NCBI GenBank assembly: GCA_021781455.1
Contig: JAJXWV010000035.1
Location: 39,706 to 103,705, forward strand
From: Acidobacteriota bacterium
Lineage (GTDB): Bacteria; Acidobacteriota; Thermoanaerobaculia; Gp7-AA8
Direction: 5' to 3'
Length of the DNA: 64,000 nucleotides
Under the pieces are notes generated by a model. That model made no database searches and was not told the origin of the DNA. It saw only the letters and a program-made list of their open reading frames with translations. Shown here piece after piece: positions 7,728 to 16,771 of this stretch (within the stretch, counting starts at the first letter, position 1; each line of letters begins with the position of its first letter). A program made the translations under genes and the position numbers.

Positions 7728-8489
7728 ATGGTTCGCGACTCCCTCGGCCGCTCCTTTTCGTTCCCGGAGCCCCCCCGCCGCGTGGTTTCGCTGGTCCCTT
7801 CGATCACCGAAACGCTGTTTGATCTCGGCGCCGGCGAGACGGTCATCGGAATCACGGACTTCTGCATCTTCCCGGAGTCCATGGAGCGACCCCGGCTCGG
7901 CGGAACGAAGAATCCCGACGTCCAGGCGATCCGCGCACTGGCACCGGACCTCGTGCACATGAACCTCGAGGAGAACCTCGAGCGCCACGCCCGCGAGATC
8001 GAGTCGTTCGCGCCCGTCTTCGTCAGCGAGCCGAAGTCCACCGGGGACGTTTCCGCGCTCATCACCAACCTCGGGGGAGTCCACGGTTGTGCCGCTCGAG
8101 CTGCCGCAATCGTCGCCGAGCTCCGCACCGAGCTCCAGCAGATGCCCCAGGACCTCTTCACCTTTGCCTGCCCGATCTGGAAGAAGCCGTGGATGTGGTG
8201 CGGCGGCGACACCTACGTCTCGAACCTGGTCGGCATGGCGGGTGGCCTGAACATCCTTCAGGAACGGGCGCGTTATCCAGCCATCGAGCTGCCGAGCGTG
8301 GTGGCCATGCGTCCGAACGTCATCTTCCTGCCGGACGAGCCATACGCTTTCCGCACTTCCGATGCCCAGGAGCTCAGCCGCGCCAGCGATGCGCGGGTCA
8401 TCGGCCCTTTTCCGGGCCACCTGTTCACCTGGCACGGAACCCGGACGATCCAGGGCCTGCGATTCCTGCGCGAGATTCTGAGGAACTGA
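7728..8489 (+). CDS. Helical-backbone metal receptor (BtuF/PF01497-like), no signal peptide
   Basis: A 253-residue Peripla_BP_2 fold protein. It has the family pattern RVVSLVPSITETLFDLGAG near residue 20, ALAPDLVHMNLE, and a C-terminal GPFPGHLFTWHGTR. Relatives bind cobalamin or siderophores in the periplasm for an ABC importer. From the chosen ATG the protein begins MVRDSLGRSFSF with no signal sequence or lipobox. Extending to the upstream start at 7623 gives no hydrophobic segment either. It may act in the cytoplasm. No permease or ATPase lies nearby. Confidence 0.75.
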   Translation: MVRDSLGRSFSFPEPPRRVVSLVPSITETLFDLGAGETVIGITDFCIFPESMERPRLGGTKNPDVQAIRALAPDLVHMNLEENLERHAREIESFAPVFVSEPKSTGDVSALITNLGGVHGCAARAAAIVAELRTELQQMPQDLFTFACPIWKKPWMWCGGDTYVSNLVGMAGGLNILQERARYPAIELPSVVAMRPNVIFLPDEPYAFRTSDAQELSRASDARVIGPFPGHLFTWHGTRTIQGLRFLREILRN

Positions 8490-8495
8490 GGAACC

Positions 8496-8572
8496 GGGTT
8501 GCGCGGTTCCGCGGTTGCGCGGTTCCGCGTTCGAAGTTTCGACGCTGCGATCACCGCGCAACCTCGAAACCC
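8496..8572. repeat. Paired octamer element, GCGGTTGC class
   Basis: The left arm (8496-8529) alternates GGTTGCGC and GGTTCCGC octamers. The right arm (about 8553-8572, ACCGCGCAACCTCGAAACC) is shorter and decayed. It lies between convergent genes. Confidence 0.75.
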
Positions 8573-8585
8573 ACGTCACCCATCC

Positions 8586-9221
8586 TCAGCTCTCGAGCAA
8601 CTCCTCAGCCCAGCTGCGCATCGTCTCTTCGACGCCGTCGAGCTGCTTGGTGAAGAAGTGATCGGCGCCGGTGATGACCACGCTCTGCGAATTGCGGATC
8701 GTCGGAACGAGCTTCTCCAGTTTCGAGACGTCGCCAAACTCGTCCTGCGTGCCGTGCAGAAAGAGCATTGGCCGCTCGCAATGCCGCAGATACCCGAAGT
8801 CGTACTTGTTGACGGGCGCGCCGATCAGAAAGATGGCGAAGACGTCGGGCGTCTCGCAGGCCACACGGCTGGCCACCCAGGCGCCGAAAGAAAAGCCACC
8901 GACGAAAAGGCGTTTGCCGGGGTGCATCCGCTGCGCCCACTGAATGGCGGCCGTGACGTCGTCCTGCTCCCCTTCGCCTTCGTCATGGGTTCCGGCGCTC
9001 GTGCCGGTGCCGCGAAAATTGAAGCGCAGCGTGGCCACATTGGCATTCTCCAGTCCGCGTGCGGCGCGGAAAACGACTTTGTTGTGAAGCGTCCCTCCAC
9101 CCAGCGGATGCGGATGACAAACCACGGCCACGGCCGCCGGATCCTGAAGATCGCGGTAGAGCGCCTCCAGACGACCGGCCCTGCCGTAAAGATCGACGTG
9201 TCGAAGTGCTCTTGGATTCAC
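8586..9221 (-). CDS. COG2945-type alpha/beta hydrolase
   Basis: A 211-residue hydrolase. It has the CHPHPLGGGTLHNKVV and TLRFNFRGTGTSAG blocks typical of COG2945 proteins, the nucleophile elbow GGFSFGAW (Ser about 108), the acidic residue in GTQDEFGD and the catalytic His in GADHFF. The natural substrate of the family is unknown. The GTG start overlaps the stop of the Rieske gene (GTGA), so the two genes are translationally coupled. Confidence 0.85.
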   Translation of the reverse strand: MNPRALRHVDLYGRAGRLEALYRDLQDPAAVAVVCHPHPLGGGTLHNKVVFRAARGLENANVATLRFNFRGTGTSAGTHDEGEGEQDDVTAAIQWAQRMHPGKRLFVGGFSFGAWVASRVACETPDVFAIFLIGAPVNKYDFGYLRHCERPMLFLHGTQDEFGDVSKLEKLVPTIRNSQSVVITGADHFFTKQLDGVEETMRSWAEELLES

Positions 9222-9556
9222 GGCAGACTCGATGACGGTTGAGAGACTTCCGAGAGGCGTACGAAGATCCGCCCGTCCTCGATCCTCACTTCATGCCTGG
9301 TGATGCCGATGGCCGGATTGGCGCCGCAGATCCCGCTGGCGATGTCGAAGCTCCACAGATGCCACGGGCAGACGACCTCGTTCCCGACGATGTCGCCTTC
9401 GACGAGCGGACCGCCGCGATGCGGGCAGCGGCTGTCGGTCGCGAAATAGCCGCGGCTGGTGTGGTAGAGCACGATTCCGCGCCCTTCCACCAGCAAAGCC
9501 TTCATACGCCCGACCTCCAGCTCGTCCAGCCGAGCGATTTCGACGAAGTTGTCCAT
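9218..9556 (-). CDS. Rieske [2Fe-2S] ferredoxin-like protein
   Basis: A 112-residue soluble Rieske protein. The cluster ligands are C44 and H46 (CPH) and C63 and H66 (CPWH), with the usual GGPL between. The length and lack of membrane segment fit the NirD/biphenyl-dioxygenase-ferredoxin group, which passes electrons to oxygenases or reductases. No oxygenase is adjacent. The start was set at MDNFVEI; an upstream in-frame start at 9598 adds a glycine-rich stretch with no match. It is first in a two-gene unit with the hydrolase. Confidence 0.85.
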   Translation of the reverse strand: MDNFVEIARLDELEVGRMKALLVEGRGIVLYHTSRGYFATDSRCPHRGGPLVEGDIVGNEVVCPWHLWSFDIASGICGANPAIGITRHEVRIEDGRIFVRLSEVSQPSSSLP

Positions 9557-9634
9557 GAACGGAATCGATGCGGAGACCCCCCCGCGCCCGAGGAGCACGA
9601 ATAGTGCCCTTTCGCAGCAAAACGCGCAAGGTGA

Positions 9635-9720
9635 GTGCTGAGTGCTGAGTCCTGAGTCCTGAGTCCTGAGTCCTGAGCTAATACGGGAAGGCGACTCAGG
9701 ACTCAGGACTCAGGACCCAG
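9635..9720. repeat. Paired heptamer element, GTCCTGA class
   Basis: The left arm (9635-9676) has six units: two GTGCTGA then four GTCCTGA. The right arm (9693-9720) has four GACTCAG/GACCCAG units. The loop is 16 bases. It sits between the 3' end of amrS and the 5' side of the Rieske gene, both on the minus strand. Confidence 0.9.
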
Positions 9721-9739
9721 AAGAGCCTAACACCAGGGC

Positions 9740-10855
9740 TCACACCGACACCGGCCGCGGGATTCCATTGCGTCCGACGACTGCGGCTCCGTCCCACACG
9801 CCGGGAATCGGAATCGCGCAGTCGGGGCACTTGCCATCCTTCAGCCTGTACGAAGTGACTCGGAAGCCGTGCCGGCCAATCACGACCGCGGCGCAGTTCG
9901 GGCAGTGCGTGCTTTCCAGGTCGCCAACGGCACCCGGGATGTTGCCCGGGTAGATGAATTTCAGACCGGCGCGCCGGCCGATCTCGTAGGCCCGCAGCAG
10001 CATCGAAGCGGTCGTGTTGCCGTTGCTGGTCATCCGATAGTCCTCGTGAAAAGCGGTGACGTGCCACGGGATGTTCAGGTCGACGTCCGCGAGAAACTCA
10101 GCGATCTGCGTCAACTCCTCTTCCGAGTCGTTGAAGCCGGGCACGACGAGCGTGACGACCTCGACCCAGATGCCGCGCTGCTTGAGCCCGCGAATCGTGT
10201 CGAGCACCGGCTGAAGCTGGCCGCCGAGGTCGCGATAGTGCTTCTGGCTGAACCCCTTCAGGTCGACCTTGTAGATCGTCACGTACGGTGCGATGTAGTC
10301 GAGCACCTCGGGCGTGCCGTTGCCGTTCGAGACGTACGAGCAGACCAGCCCTTCCTTCTTCGCTTCCTTGAAGATCTCGACCGCCCACTCGGAAGTGATC
10401 AGCGGCTCGTTGTAGGTCGAGGTGATGACCTTCGCGCCATGGCGCCTGGCCAGTCGGATGAGATCAGCCGGCTCGATGTCGGTCACTGGCGCAACGGCGA
10501 TCGGGTCGCGCAGCGCCTGCGAGGTGACCCAGTTCTGGCAATAGCCGCAGTGATAGTCGCAGCCCATCATGCCGAACGACAGGGCGAGCGCGCCCGGATA
10601 GGCGTGGAAGAAGGGCTTCTTCTCGATGGGGTCGACCTGCAACGCCGCGGCGTACCCGCGCGGCACCTTCAGCACACCGCCTTCGTTGTAGCGGATCTTG
10701 CAGATGCCCTTCAGCCCGTCCGGGATGAAACAGCGGTGACCGCAGGCGTGGCAGCGCACTCCACCTCCGACGAGCTTCTCGAAGAGCACGCCCTCAACCG
10801 TCCGATCGGCAAGGATGCCTGCGAGCGTTGTTTCCGTCGTCTCAGCCGGGGTCAC
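9740..10855 (-). CDS. amrS: AmmeMemoRadiSam system radical SAM enzyme
   Basis: A 371-residue radical SAM protein. The cluster motif CxxxCxxC is at C99, C103 and C106 (MGCDYHCGYCQNW). N-terminal cysteines (CHACGHRC, then GICKIRYNEGG) and a C-terminal pair of CxxC motifs (CPNC and CPDC) look like metal sites. The segments TYNEPLITSEW, KVDLKGF and PWHVTAFHEDYRMT are characteristic of AmrS/PFL-activating-like proteins. The chosen GTG start excludes an upstream extension that would overlap the next gene. The usual partners are AMMECR1 and Memo; an AMMECR1 gene is at 54269 in this window. Confidence 0.88.
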   Translation of the reverse strand: MTPAETTETTLAGILADRTVEGVLFEKLVGGGVRCHACGHRCFIPDGLKGICKIRYNEGGVLKVPRGYAAALQVDPIEKKPFFHAYPGALALSFGMMGCDYHCGYCQNWVTSQALRDPIAVAPVTDIEPADLIRLARRHGAKVITSTYNEPLITSEWAVEIFKEAKKEGLVCSYVSNGNGTPEVLDYIAPYVTIYKVDLKGFSQKHYRDLGGQLQPVLDTIRGLKQRGIWVEVVTLVVPGFNDSEEELTQIAEFLADVDLNIPWHVTAFHEDYRMTSNGNTTASMLLRAYEIGRRAGLKFIYPGNIPGAVGDLESTHCPNCAAVVIGRHGFRVTSYRLKDGKCPDCAIPIPGVWDGAAVVGRNGIPRPVSV

Positions 10856-10902
10856 GGACAGCAAAACGGCCGAGCGAGGTGGGAAAATCCTGTTCCCCCG
10901 GA

Positions 10903-11973
10903 CTACGGACGGCGAACTCGAAGACTCCTGTGAAGCGCAAACCAGCGGCGGAGTTTGAAAGACCGGACCACGGCATAGTAGGCCGCGAGGGCGAGCACCA
11001 CCCCGGCGATCCCGTCGACCAGGTAGTGCCACCCAGTGATCATGGAGCCGATGAAGATGACGAACAACATCACCGAGAAGAGCACCTCGCCGTAGACCCA
11101 CTCACGCCGCATCCACAACGCCACCAGTGCCTGCCACGCGACATGGAGACTCGGAAACGCCGCTATACCGTAGATCAGCGACACCGGTGTGTTCACGCCC
11201 CGGTTCAGCGCCAGCATGTTCGTGTAGTTGCGCATCAGAAGCGCCTGCATCCTTTGCGTGGTCTGCAGTTGAGCGGCGTATTCGAACCACAGCTGAGGAA
11301 ACCGGTACGCCGGTCCGAGAGAAGGAACGAGCAAATAGAGATACGCGCCCCAGATCCACAGCAGCACGTTGGACGTCATGAAGGCGAGGCGAAGACGCCG
11401 CGAGGGCGCAGACAGGAAGTACGCGAAGGCGATCAGCATCGTCGCCACGAAGATGTTCGCGTACGCCCAGTCGATCAGGCGCAAGAAACTTGAGTTCGAA
11501 AAGAGAGCCAGAACGAAAAGGTTTGGCGAAAAACCGAACGAGATCGCGCGGTCAATGTCCCAGAGCTGCTGGTCGAACAGACGGTGGTTGAAGACCGGCA
11601 CGACCAGCTTCATCCAGCCGTAGACAAGCGTCAGGGCGGCTTCGGCGATGACGAGCCGGATGGTGTCGACGATCCAGCCCGGGCTGGTGATGACCGCTCG
11701 ATATCTTGGCCAGCGGCCGCTCAACGCAGCATGGCCGGCTCGGAGAGCGATTCCACCAACCGTCGCAGAGAGAAGTGAGATCTCGATGGCCCGGAAGATG
11801 TCGCGAAAGAGGCTCAGGAACTCCAGAGACTCGGCCCGCGCGACGATCGTCAGGACGACGAGGTGTGCAATGAGAATCCACTCGTAGGCGTAAAGCTTGA
11901 AGTCGACTTGACGGCCTGCGGTCACGCGCCGGAGTTTAGCCGATCGTATTTCTAACATTCGAGCCGGTTGCAT
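10903..11973 (-). CDS. PAP2-superfamily membrane protein (inositolphosphotransferase-like), copy 1
   Basis: A 356-residue polytopic protein of the PAP2_3 type. Active-site blocks are AAFPSLHVAWQ (motif C2 with the acid/base His) and GWHYLVDGIAG (motif C3 with the nucleophile His and Asp). Relatives include Aur1-like phosphotransferases and lipid phosphatases acting on the outer face of the membrane. It is clearly paralogous to the protein at 14072: both share YFLSAPSRRLR, LGPAYRF, IAAFPSLHVA and GWHYL. The start is uncertain; ATG 11958 and a GTG further in are alternatives. Confidence 0.82.
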   Translation of the reverse strand: MQPARMLEIRSAKLRRVTAGRQVDFKLYAYEWILIAHLVVLTIVARAESLEFLSLFRDIFRAIEISLLSATVGGIALRAGHAALSGRWPRYRAVITSPGWIVDTIRLVIAEAALTLVYGWMKLVVPVFNHRLFDQQLWDIDRAISFGFSPNLFVLALFSNSSFLRLIDWAYANIFVATMLIAFAYFLSAPSRRLRLAFMTSNVLLWIWGAYLYLLVPSLGPAYRFPQLWFEYAAQLQTTQRMQALLMRNYTNMLALNRGVNTPVSLIYGIAAFPSLHVAWQALVALWMRREWVYGEVLFSVMLFVIFIGSMITGWHYLVDGIAGVVLALAAYYAVVRSFKLRRWFALHRSLRVRRP

Positions 11974-12041
11974 GGCAGCTTCTCCCAGCCACCGGTGCGC
12001 CCGGACCTACCCTCACCTCGGACGACCGGCCGATCGCATCC

Positions 12042-13133
12042 TCAGCGGCCGCTGAAGGAAGGGGCGGCGCCCTCGGGCAGGAAATAGAGCGCCACGGCGA
12101 TGATCGCGTACACGGCGAGCAGCTGGACTCCTTCGTACCAGTTCGTCTCGCCGTCCATCACCAGATAGGCAAAGATCGCCACTCCCAGGCCGACGGCCAG
12201 CAGTTCGAATGGCGTGAACAAAAGATCGAGTGGATGGCCGATCGGATAGGAGAGAAAGACGATCAGCGGCGTGACGAAGAGCGCGATCTGCACGCTCGAC
12301 TGCATGGCGATGTTCAGCGCCGTGTCGATGTCCCCGCGAAGGGCCAGGACCACCGCGGTGGAGTGCTCCGCGGCATTGCCGACGATCGCCAGCACGATGA
12401 ATCCGAGAAACACCTGATTGAGCCCCCATGCCCGACCGGCTTCACCGACGGCATGAACGAGCTCCTCCGCGATGACCGCCATCAGCACGCTGGCCACGAG
12501 GAGGAGCGCCACCGCGCGCCGCACGCTCCACTGCTCACCGCCGTCATGAGCGGGCGATGAAAACGTGTTCATCTGCTTGCGATGCGTGATGAAGGCGAAC
12601 CAGAGACCGAGGACGTACGAAAGGATCAGCACGACCGACGTGCCGACCGACACCGGGTGGATCAGCTCGGGCTGGTGCACTTCCTGGACGGCGCGAAAGA
12701 AAAGGGCCGGGACCAGCATCGCCCCGACCGCGAGAATCATCTGCCCCGCCTGCGACTCCGCGGAAAGAGCGTTGAACTTCAGCGTGTCGCGGCCCCACCC
12801 GCCGGCCAGGGCCGCGAACCCGGCCACGAAGAGCAGGTTGCCCAGAATCGATCCGCTCAACGACGCCCGCACGACGTTGTCGAGGCCCGCCCGCACTGCG
12901 AACAGGGCGATGACGAGCTCCGCGAAATTTCCAAACGTGGCGTTGAACAGCGCGCCGTATGTGGAGCCCATCCGCTGAGCCAGTTGTTCGGTGCTGAAGC
13001 CGATCCAGGCCGCCAGCGGGATCACGGCCAGGCAGGCGAAGATGAACTCGACCACCAGGCTCGCCTTCGCCACCTGCAGGCCGATGGCGACCGGGATCGT
13101 GGCGTAGAGAACCCAGCGGGCGACGCGCTTCAT
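12042..13133 (-). CDS. Calcium/proton antiporter (Cax/ChaA type)
   Basis: A 363-residue protein with about eleven hydrophobic helices and the two inverted alpha-repeats of the CaCA family: GNFAEL at residues 68-73 and GNAAEHSTAV near residue 250. The conserved Glu in each repeat carries the ion. It would expel Ca2+ (or Na+/K+) in exchange for protons across the inner membrane. The gene starts with a basic MKRVARW segment. No regulator or partner is adjacent. Confidence 0.92.
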   Translation of the reverse strand: MKRVARWVLYATIPVAIGLQVAKASLVVEFIFACLAVIPLAAWIGFSTEQLAQRMGSTYGALFNATFGNFAELVIALFAVRAGLDNVVRASLSGSILGNLLFVAGFAALAGGWGRDTLKFNALSAESQAGQMILAVGAMLVPALFFRAVQEVHQPELIHPVSVGTSVVLILSYVLGLWFAFITHRKQMNTFSSPAHDGGEQWSVRRAVALLLVASVLMAVIAEELVHAVGEAGRAWGLNQVFLGFIVLAIVGNAAEHSTAVVLALRGDIDTALNIAMQSSVQIALFVTPLIVFLSYPIGHPLDLLFTPFELLAVGLGVAIFAYLVMDGETNWYEGVQLLAVYAIIAVALYFLPEGAAPSFSGR

Positions 13134-13154
13134 GTGCGGAGTCTATCGGACGAA

Positions 13155-13216
13155 GAGCGCAGAGGGCAGAGCGCAGAGGAGTCGAGCCGGGGCGCAGGTT
13201 CCTGCCTGCGCTCGGC
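13155..13216. repeat. Degenerate heptamer repeats, AGCGCAG/AGGGCAG words
   Basis: Three heptamers (AGCGCAG, AGGGCAG, AGCGCAG) at 13155-13175 are faced by CCTGCCTGCGCTCGGCGCT at about 13201-13219, giving partial pairing. It lies between the divergent antiporter and enoyl-CoA hydratase genes. The words match the right arm of the decayed element before tldE. Confidence 0.45.
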
Positions 13217-13246
13217 GCTCGCGTGGCAATCCCGTACACTCCACCC

Positions 13247-14032
13247 ATGGCTTTCATCTCGACCGATGCGGGTGACGCGATCACCACGATCACGCTGAAC
13301 CGCCCTGAGAAGCTGAACGCCTTCGCCGGCACGATGCGCGAGGATCTGCTGGCCGCCCTGCGCAATGCGGAGGCCGATCGAGCCTGCCGCGTCGTCGTGC
13401 TCACCGGCGCAGGGCGGGCCTTCAGCGCCGGCGGTGACGTCGAGCGCATGGCCGCCCTGCAACGCCAGGCCGACGTCGACGGCTTGCGCAGGTTGCTCGA
13501 CGCCGGGGCCGCCATCGTCACCGAGATCGTCTCGATGACAAAGCCCGTCATCGCCGCAATCAACGGTGTGGCCGCCGGCGCCGGATGCAATCTCGCACTG
13601 GCCTGCGACTACCGCATCGCTTCTGCGGAGGCGAAGATCGGCGAGACCTTCGTACGCATCGGGCTGCATCCTGACTGGGGCGGCACCTGGCTGCTGCCGC
13701 GGCTGGTCGGGTCGGGTCGGGCCCTGGAGCTGCTCGTGACCGGACGGCTGATCGATGCCAGCGAAGCGCTGGCGATCGGGATGATCGACAGGGTGGTCGC
13801 GCCGGCCGATCTGGCGTCCGAATGCACGAACCTGGCGCGTGAGATCGCCACCGCCCCGCCGGTCGCCGTTCGCGGAATCAAGCGCGCTTTGCGAAGCAGC
13901 ATGGCCAACGACCTCACCGCGCAGCTGGCGCTGGAGGCGGAGAACCAGACGCGCGCCTTTCTCTCCTCTGATGCTTCCGAGGGAATGACTGCATTCTTCG
14001 CAAAGCGGTTGCCCGAATTTCGAGGCGATTGA
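13247..14032 (+). CDS. Enoyl-CoA hydratase/isomerase family protein
   Basis: A 261-residue crotonase-fold protein. The oxyanion hole is formed by the FSAGGD segment (about residues 59-64) and VAAGAGCN (about 108-115). The catalytic-site segment reads GLHPDWGGTWLLPRLVG, with Asp (D143) where isomerases of the PaaG group carry it and classical hydratases have Glu. An isomerase role on an acyl-CoA is therefore at least as likely as hydration. The start ATG 13247 was chosen over 13223 because the fold begins at MAFISTD. Confidence 0.87.
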   Translation: MAFISTDAGDAITTITLNRPEKLNAFAGTMREDLLAALRNAEADRACRVVVLTGAGRAFSAGGDVERMAALQRQADVDGLRRLLDAGAAIVTEIVSMTKPVIAAINGVAAGAGCNLALACDYRIASAEAKIGETFVRIGLHPDWGGTWLLPRLVGSGRALELLVTGRLIDASEALAIGMIDRVVAPADLASECTNLAREIATAPPVAVRGIKRALRSSMANDLTAQLALEAENQTRAFLSSDASEGMTAFFAKRLPEFRGD

Positions 14033-14071
14033 GCCGGCGCGGCATCTGAGCCGCTGTATCATCGTCCGAGT

Positions 14072-15106
14072 TTGGACGCACGGAAGCCGTTGCACAGGCC
14101 GTATTTCTTCGAGCTGTTCGCTCTCGCGAACTTCTTCCTGATTGGCGTGCTGCTGCTTCCCCTCACGCCGGCGGTCTTCTTCAGCCTGCCGAAGTTCGGC
14201 ATGCAGCTGGTGGGAGTCTTTCTGGCGGAGCTGGCCACCGGCATCGTGGTTCGCCTGGTCGTTGGATGGTTCGACGGCTCGGCACGTCAGTACCTCGCCA
14301 TCATCTTCTCGCCGGCGTGGCTGTTCGACACCGCTCGCCTCATCATCTTCGCGATCGTCATCACTCACACATACAGCTGGATCAAGCTCATGGTGCCGAT
14401 CCTTCATCCGCACCGCTTCGATCATCAGCTCTGGAACTTCGAGACGAATCTCTTCGGCGGCTACTCGCCGACGGTCCTGTTCTTTTCCCTCTTTTCCACT
14501 GCGAATGTCCTTCGATTCGTCGATACCACCTACGGGCCCGTGTTCATCCTCTCGATGAACATCGCCTACGCCTACTTTCTCTCCGCGCCAAGCCGTCGCC
14601 TGCGCATCGCCTTCTCAGATTCGAATGCGCTGCTGTGGCTGATCGGCGCCTGGATCTACGTGGCAATCCCGACCCTGGGGCCCGCCTATCGCTTTCACGA
14701 CCTCTGGCGGCCGTACGCGGCGCTTCTGACCCAAACGCAATCCACGCAGAAGCATCTTCTCGAGAATTACCAGCTCGTCATCAGCCGGTCTCCGCATGTC
14801 AACCGCGCCGTCGACGTTCTGCTCGGGATTGCCGCCTTTCCCAGCCTGCATGTTGCCTTTGAGACTTTCGTCCTGCTGTGGATGCGTCGACTCTGGCGTT
14901 ACGGCGAGATCATTTTCGGCATCTGCGCCGTCTTGATCTTCATCGGCTCAGTGGTGACGGGATGGCATTACCTGATCGACTCGGTCGCGGGAATCGCGCT
15001 CGCGGTTGTGGCCTACTTGCCGGTCGTGAAGGCTTGGCGGATGGGACATTGGCGTGCGCTGAGCCAGGCGCTGAGCGTCCGCTTTGCAGGCGTCACCGGT
15101 CCATGA
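14072..15106 (+). CDS. PAP2-superfamily membrane protein (inositolphosphotransferase-like), copy 2
   Basis: A 344-residue paralogue of the protein at 10903, on the opposite strand and separated by the antiporter and hydratase genes. It has the same C2 motif (AAFPSLHVAF) and C3 motif (GWHYLIDSVAG), and the same internal landmarks DHQLWNFE, YFLSAPSRRLR and LGPAYRF. About eight membrane helices are visible. No good ATG exists at the N-terminus: the frame opens with TTG 14072, and a second TTG at 14090 is possible. A phosphotransferase or phosphatase acting on lipid head groups is the best guess. Confidence 0.82.
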   Translation: MDARKPLHRPYFFELFALANFFLIGVLLLPLTPAVFFSLPKFGMQLVGVFLAELATGIVVRLVVGWFDGSARQYLAIIFSPAWLFDTARLIIFAIVITHTYSWIKLMVPILHPHRFDHQLWNFETNLFGGYSPTVLFFSLFSTANVLRFVDTTYGPVFILSMNIAYAYFLSAPSRRLRIAFSDSNALLWLIGAWIYVAIPTLGPAYRFHDLWRPYAALLTQTQSTQKHLLENYQLVISRSPHVNRAVDVLLGIAAFPSLHVAFETFVLLWMRRLWRYGEIIFGICAVLIFIGSVVTGWHYLIDSVAGIALAVVAYLPVVKAWRMGHWRALSQALSVRFAGVTGP

Positions 15107-15121
15107 GGCACAGGGCGCGAA

Positions 15122-16771
15122 TCAGCGCATGCGGGCGATGACGAGCGTCTGGTCGTCCTTCTGCGGAGTCCCGGCAGTGAAGGCATCGACGGCGGCGGCG
15201 ATGGCATCGCGCACGTCGGCCACAGGCGCTTCTGTGGTTTCGCGCAGAATCCCTTCCAACCGCGCGTTCTCGAATTCGTCGCCTCCGACGTCTTCCGCCT
15301 CGGTGATGCCGTCGCTGTAGAGCACGACGGCCGAGCCTGGAGGAAAGGGCCGCCGCTGCGTGGCGTAGTGAGTGCTGGCCAGGATGCCGATGGGCAGGCC
15401 GTGCGAGCGGATCATCTCCAGCCGGCCGTCGCTGATGACGTAGGCGGGATTGTGGCCGGCGTTGACGTATTCGAGCGTGCCGTTCTCCCGGTCGATGGAG
15501 ACGACGATCATGGTCACGAACTTGTTCTCCGCCGACCAGCGGTGGATGTGCTTGTTGAGCTCGGTGGCGATCTCGCCGAGCTCTCGCCCTTCCTCGAAGA
15601 GCAGCTGCACGGCGGCGTGAAGCGCGCTCACGAGCAGGGCCGCAGGCATCGATTTGCCGGCCACGTCGGCGACGAGCATGGAGAGGACGCCGCCTTCGCG
15701 TTCGAAGAAGGCGTGATAGTCACCGCCGACCTGACGGGCCGGTCGCGCGAGGACGGCGATCTCGATGCCGTCGGGCGAAGGAATCGACTTGGGGAGAATG
15801 TCGCGCTGGATCGTGGCGGCCAGCTCCAGCTCGCGCTCCATGGCCTGCTTCTCGAGAGCCTGCCGATGCAGTCGCGCGTTTTCGAGGGCGATGGCGACCT
15901 GGTTGGCGAAGAGCGAGAGAAGGCGAAGATCGTTGGCCTCGAACGCGGCCACACCGCCGTCGCGGGTCTCGCGGTCGGCCGCTGCGAGCACCCCGATGAG
16001 GTCGTTATTGCCGCGGATCGGCAGCGCCACGAACGACGAGCAACCGGGGAAAATGCAGTCGGTGTTCGCCTCGAACGTCAGCGGGACACCCTCGCGCCTC
16101 AGTTGTTCGGCGAGCTCGGCATCGAGAAAATCGGGCCGCAGGTCGCCGAAAGAGCGGTAGAGCCGGAAACCCGAGCCCTCCACCAGATAGAGCGCGGCCC
16201 GTCGTGCGTTCGTCAGAGAGATCATCCTGAAGAGAATCTCATCGGCCAGCTCCTCGACGTTCAGCGTCGAGGCGATCGACAGCCCAATGTCGTACAGCGA
16301 CTCCAGCTCCCACAACCGGTACTTCAGCTGGAAGTCTCCTTCCCTCGTCTCCTGCAGCAGCCGGTGGTTCGTGAGGATCGACGTCAAAAACATCTCGGCC
16401 GTCCGCAGGCGGTCCAGCTCCTCGTCGGTGGTGCGATCCTGGTCGTCCCTGGCCAGGGCCACGATGCCGAGGCCTTCGCGCTGCGCGCGGATCGGAATGA
16501 TCACGTGCGGCGGCGGGTCGAGTGGGAGTGAGCTCTCCGTCGTGAGTGACGCCGGAACCTCGCTGTCAACCGTTTCCGGTGCCGTGCAGAGCTGCGTCCT
16601 GGCAGCCAGCCGCAGGACCTCGCCGTCGCGCATGTACACGGCCCCCGTTCCGAAAGGGGTATGGCGACCGAAGGCGTCCAGGATCATGGTGCCGTGCAGA
16701 GACGCCGACGCGCGCTCGAGTTGTCGCAGGTCGTGCAGAAAATCGGCGAGCCCGTGGGTCGTCTGTGGCAT
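15122..16771 (-). CDS. GAF-domain PP2C (SpoIIE/RsbU-type) phosphatase
   Basis: A 549-residue protein. It appears to have two GAF-like sensor regions (about residues 20-130 and 160-310), a short coiled linker (QAMERELELAATIQRDILPK), then a SpoIIE-type phosphatase domain with VGGDYHAF, VADVAGKSMPAALL, GHNP, SDGITEAED and QKDDQTLVIAR. The first metal Asp is present; the usual YYD is changed to YHA. Such proteins dephosphorylate a STAS antagonist to release a sigma factor or other target. The STAS and kinase genes lie just upstream on the same strand. Confidence 0.88.
   Translation of the reverse strand: MPQTTHGLADFLHDLRQLERASASLHGTMILDAFGRHTPFGTGAVYMRDGEVLRLAARTQLCTAPETVDSEVPASLTTESSLPLDPPPHVIIPIRAQREGLGIVALARDDQDRTTDEELDRLRTAEMFLTSILTNHRLLQETREGDFQLKYRLWELESLYDIGLSIASTLNVEELADEILFRMISLTNARRAALYLVEGSGFRLYRSFGDLRPDFLDAELAEQLRREGVPLTFEANTDCIFPGCSSFVALPIRGNNDLIGVLAAADRETRDGGVAAFEANDLRLLSLFANQVAIALENARLHRQALEKQAMERELELAATIQRDILPKSIPSPDGIEIAVLARPARQVGGDYHAFFEREGGVLSMLVADVAGKSMPAALLVSALHAAVQLLFEEGRELGEIATELNKHIHRWSAENKFVTMIVVSIDRENGTLEYVNAGHNPAYVISDGRLEMIRSHGLPIGILASTHYATQRRPFPPGSAVVLYSDGITEAEDVGGDEFENARLEGILRETTEAPVADVRDAIAAAVDAFTAGTPQKDDQTLVIARMR

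Noticed and set aside
12042..12055. 14-base perfect palindrome TCAGCGGCCGCTGA
   Set aside because: It lies in the last codons of the antiporter gene, has no T-run after it and is short enough to arise by chance in GC-rich coding sequence.
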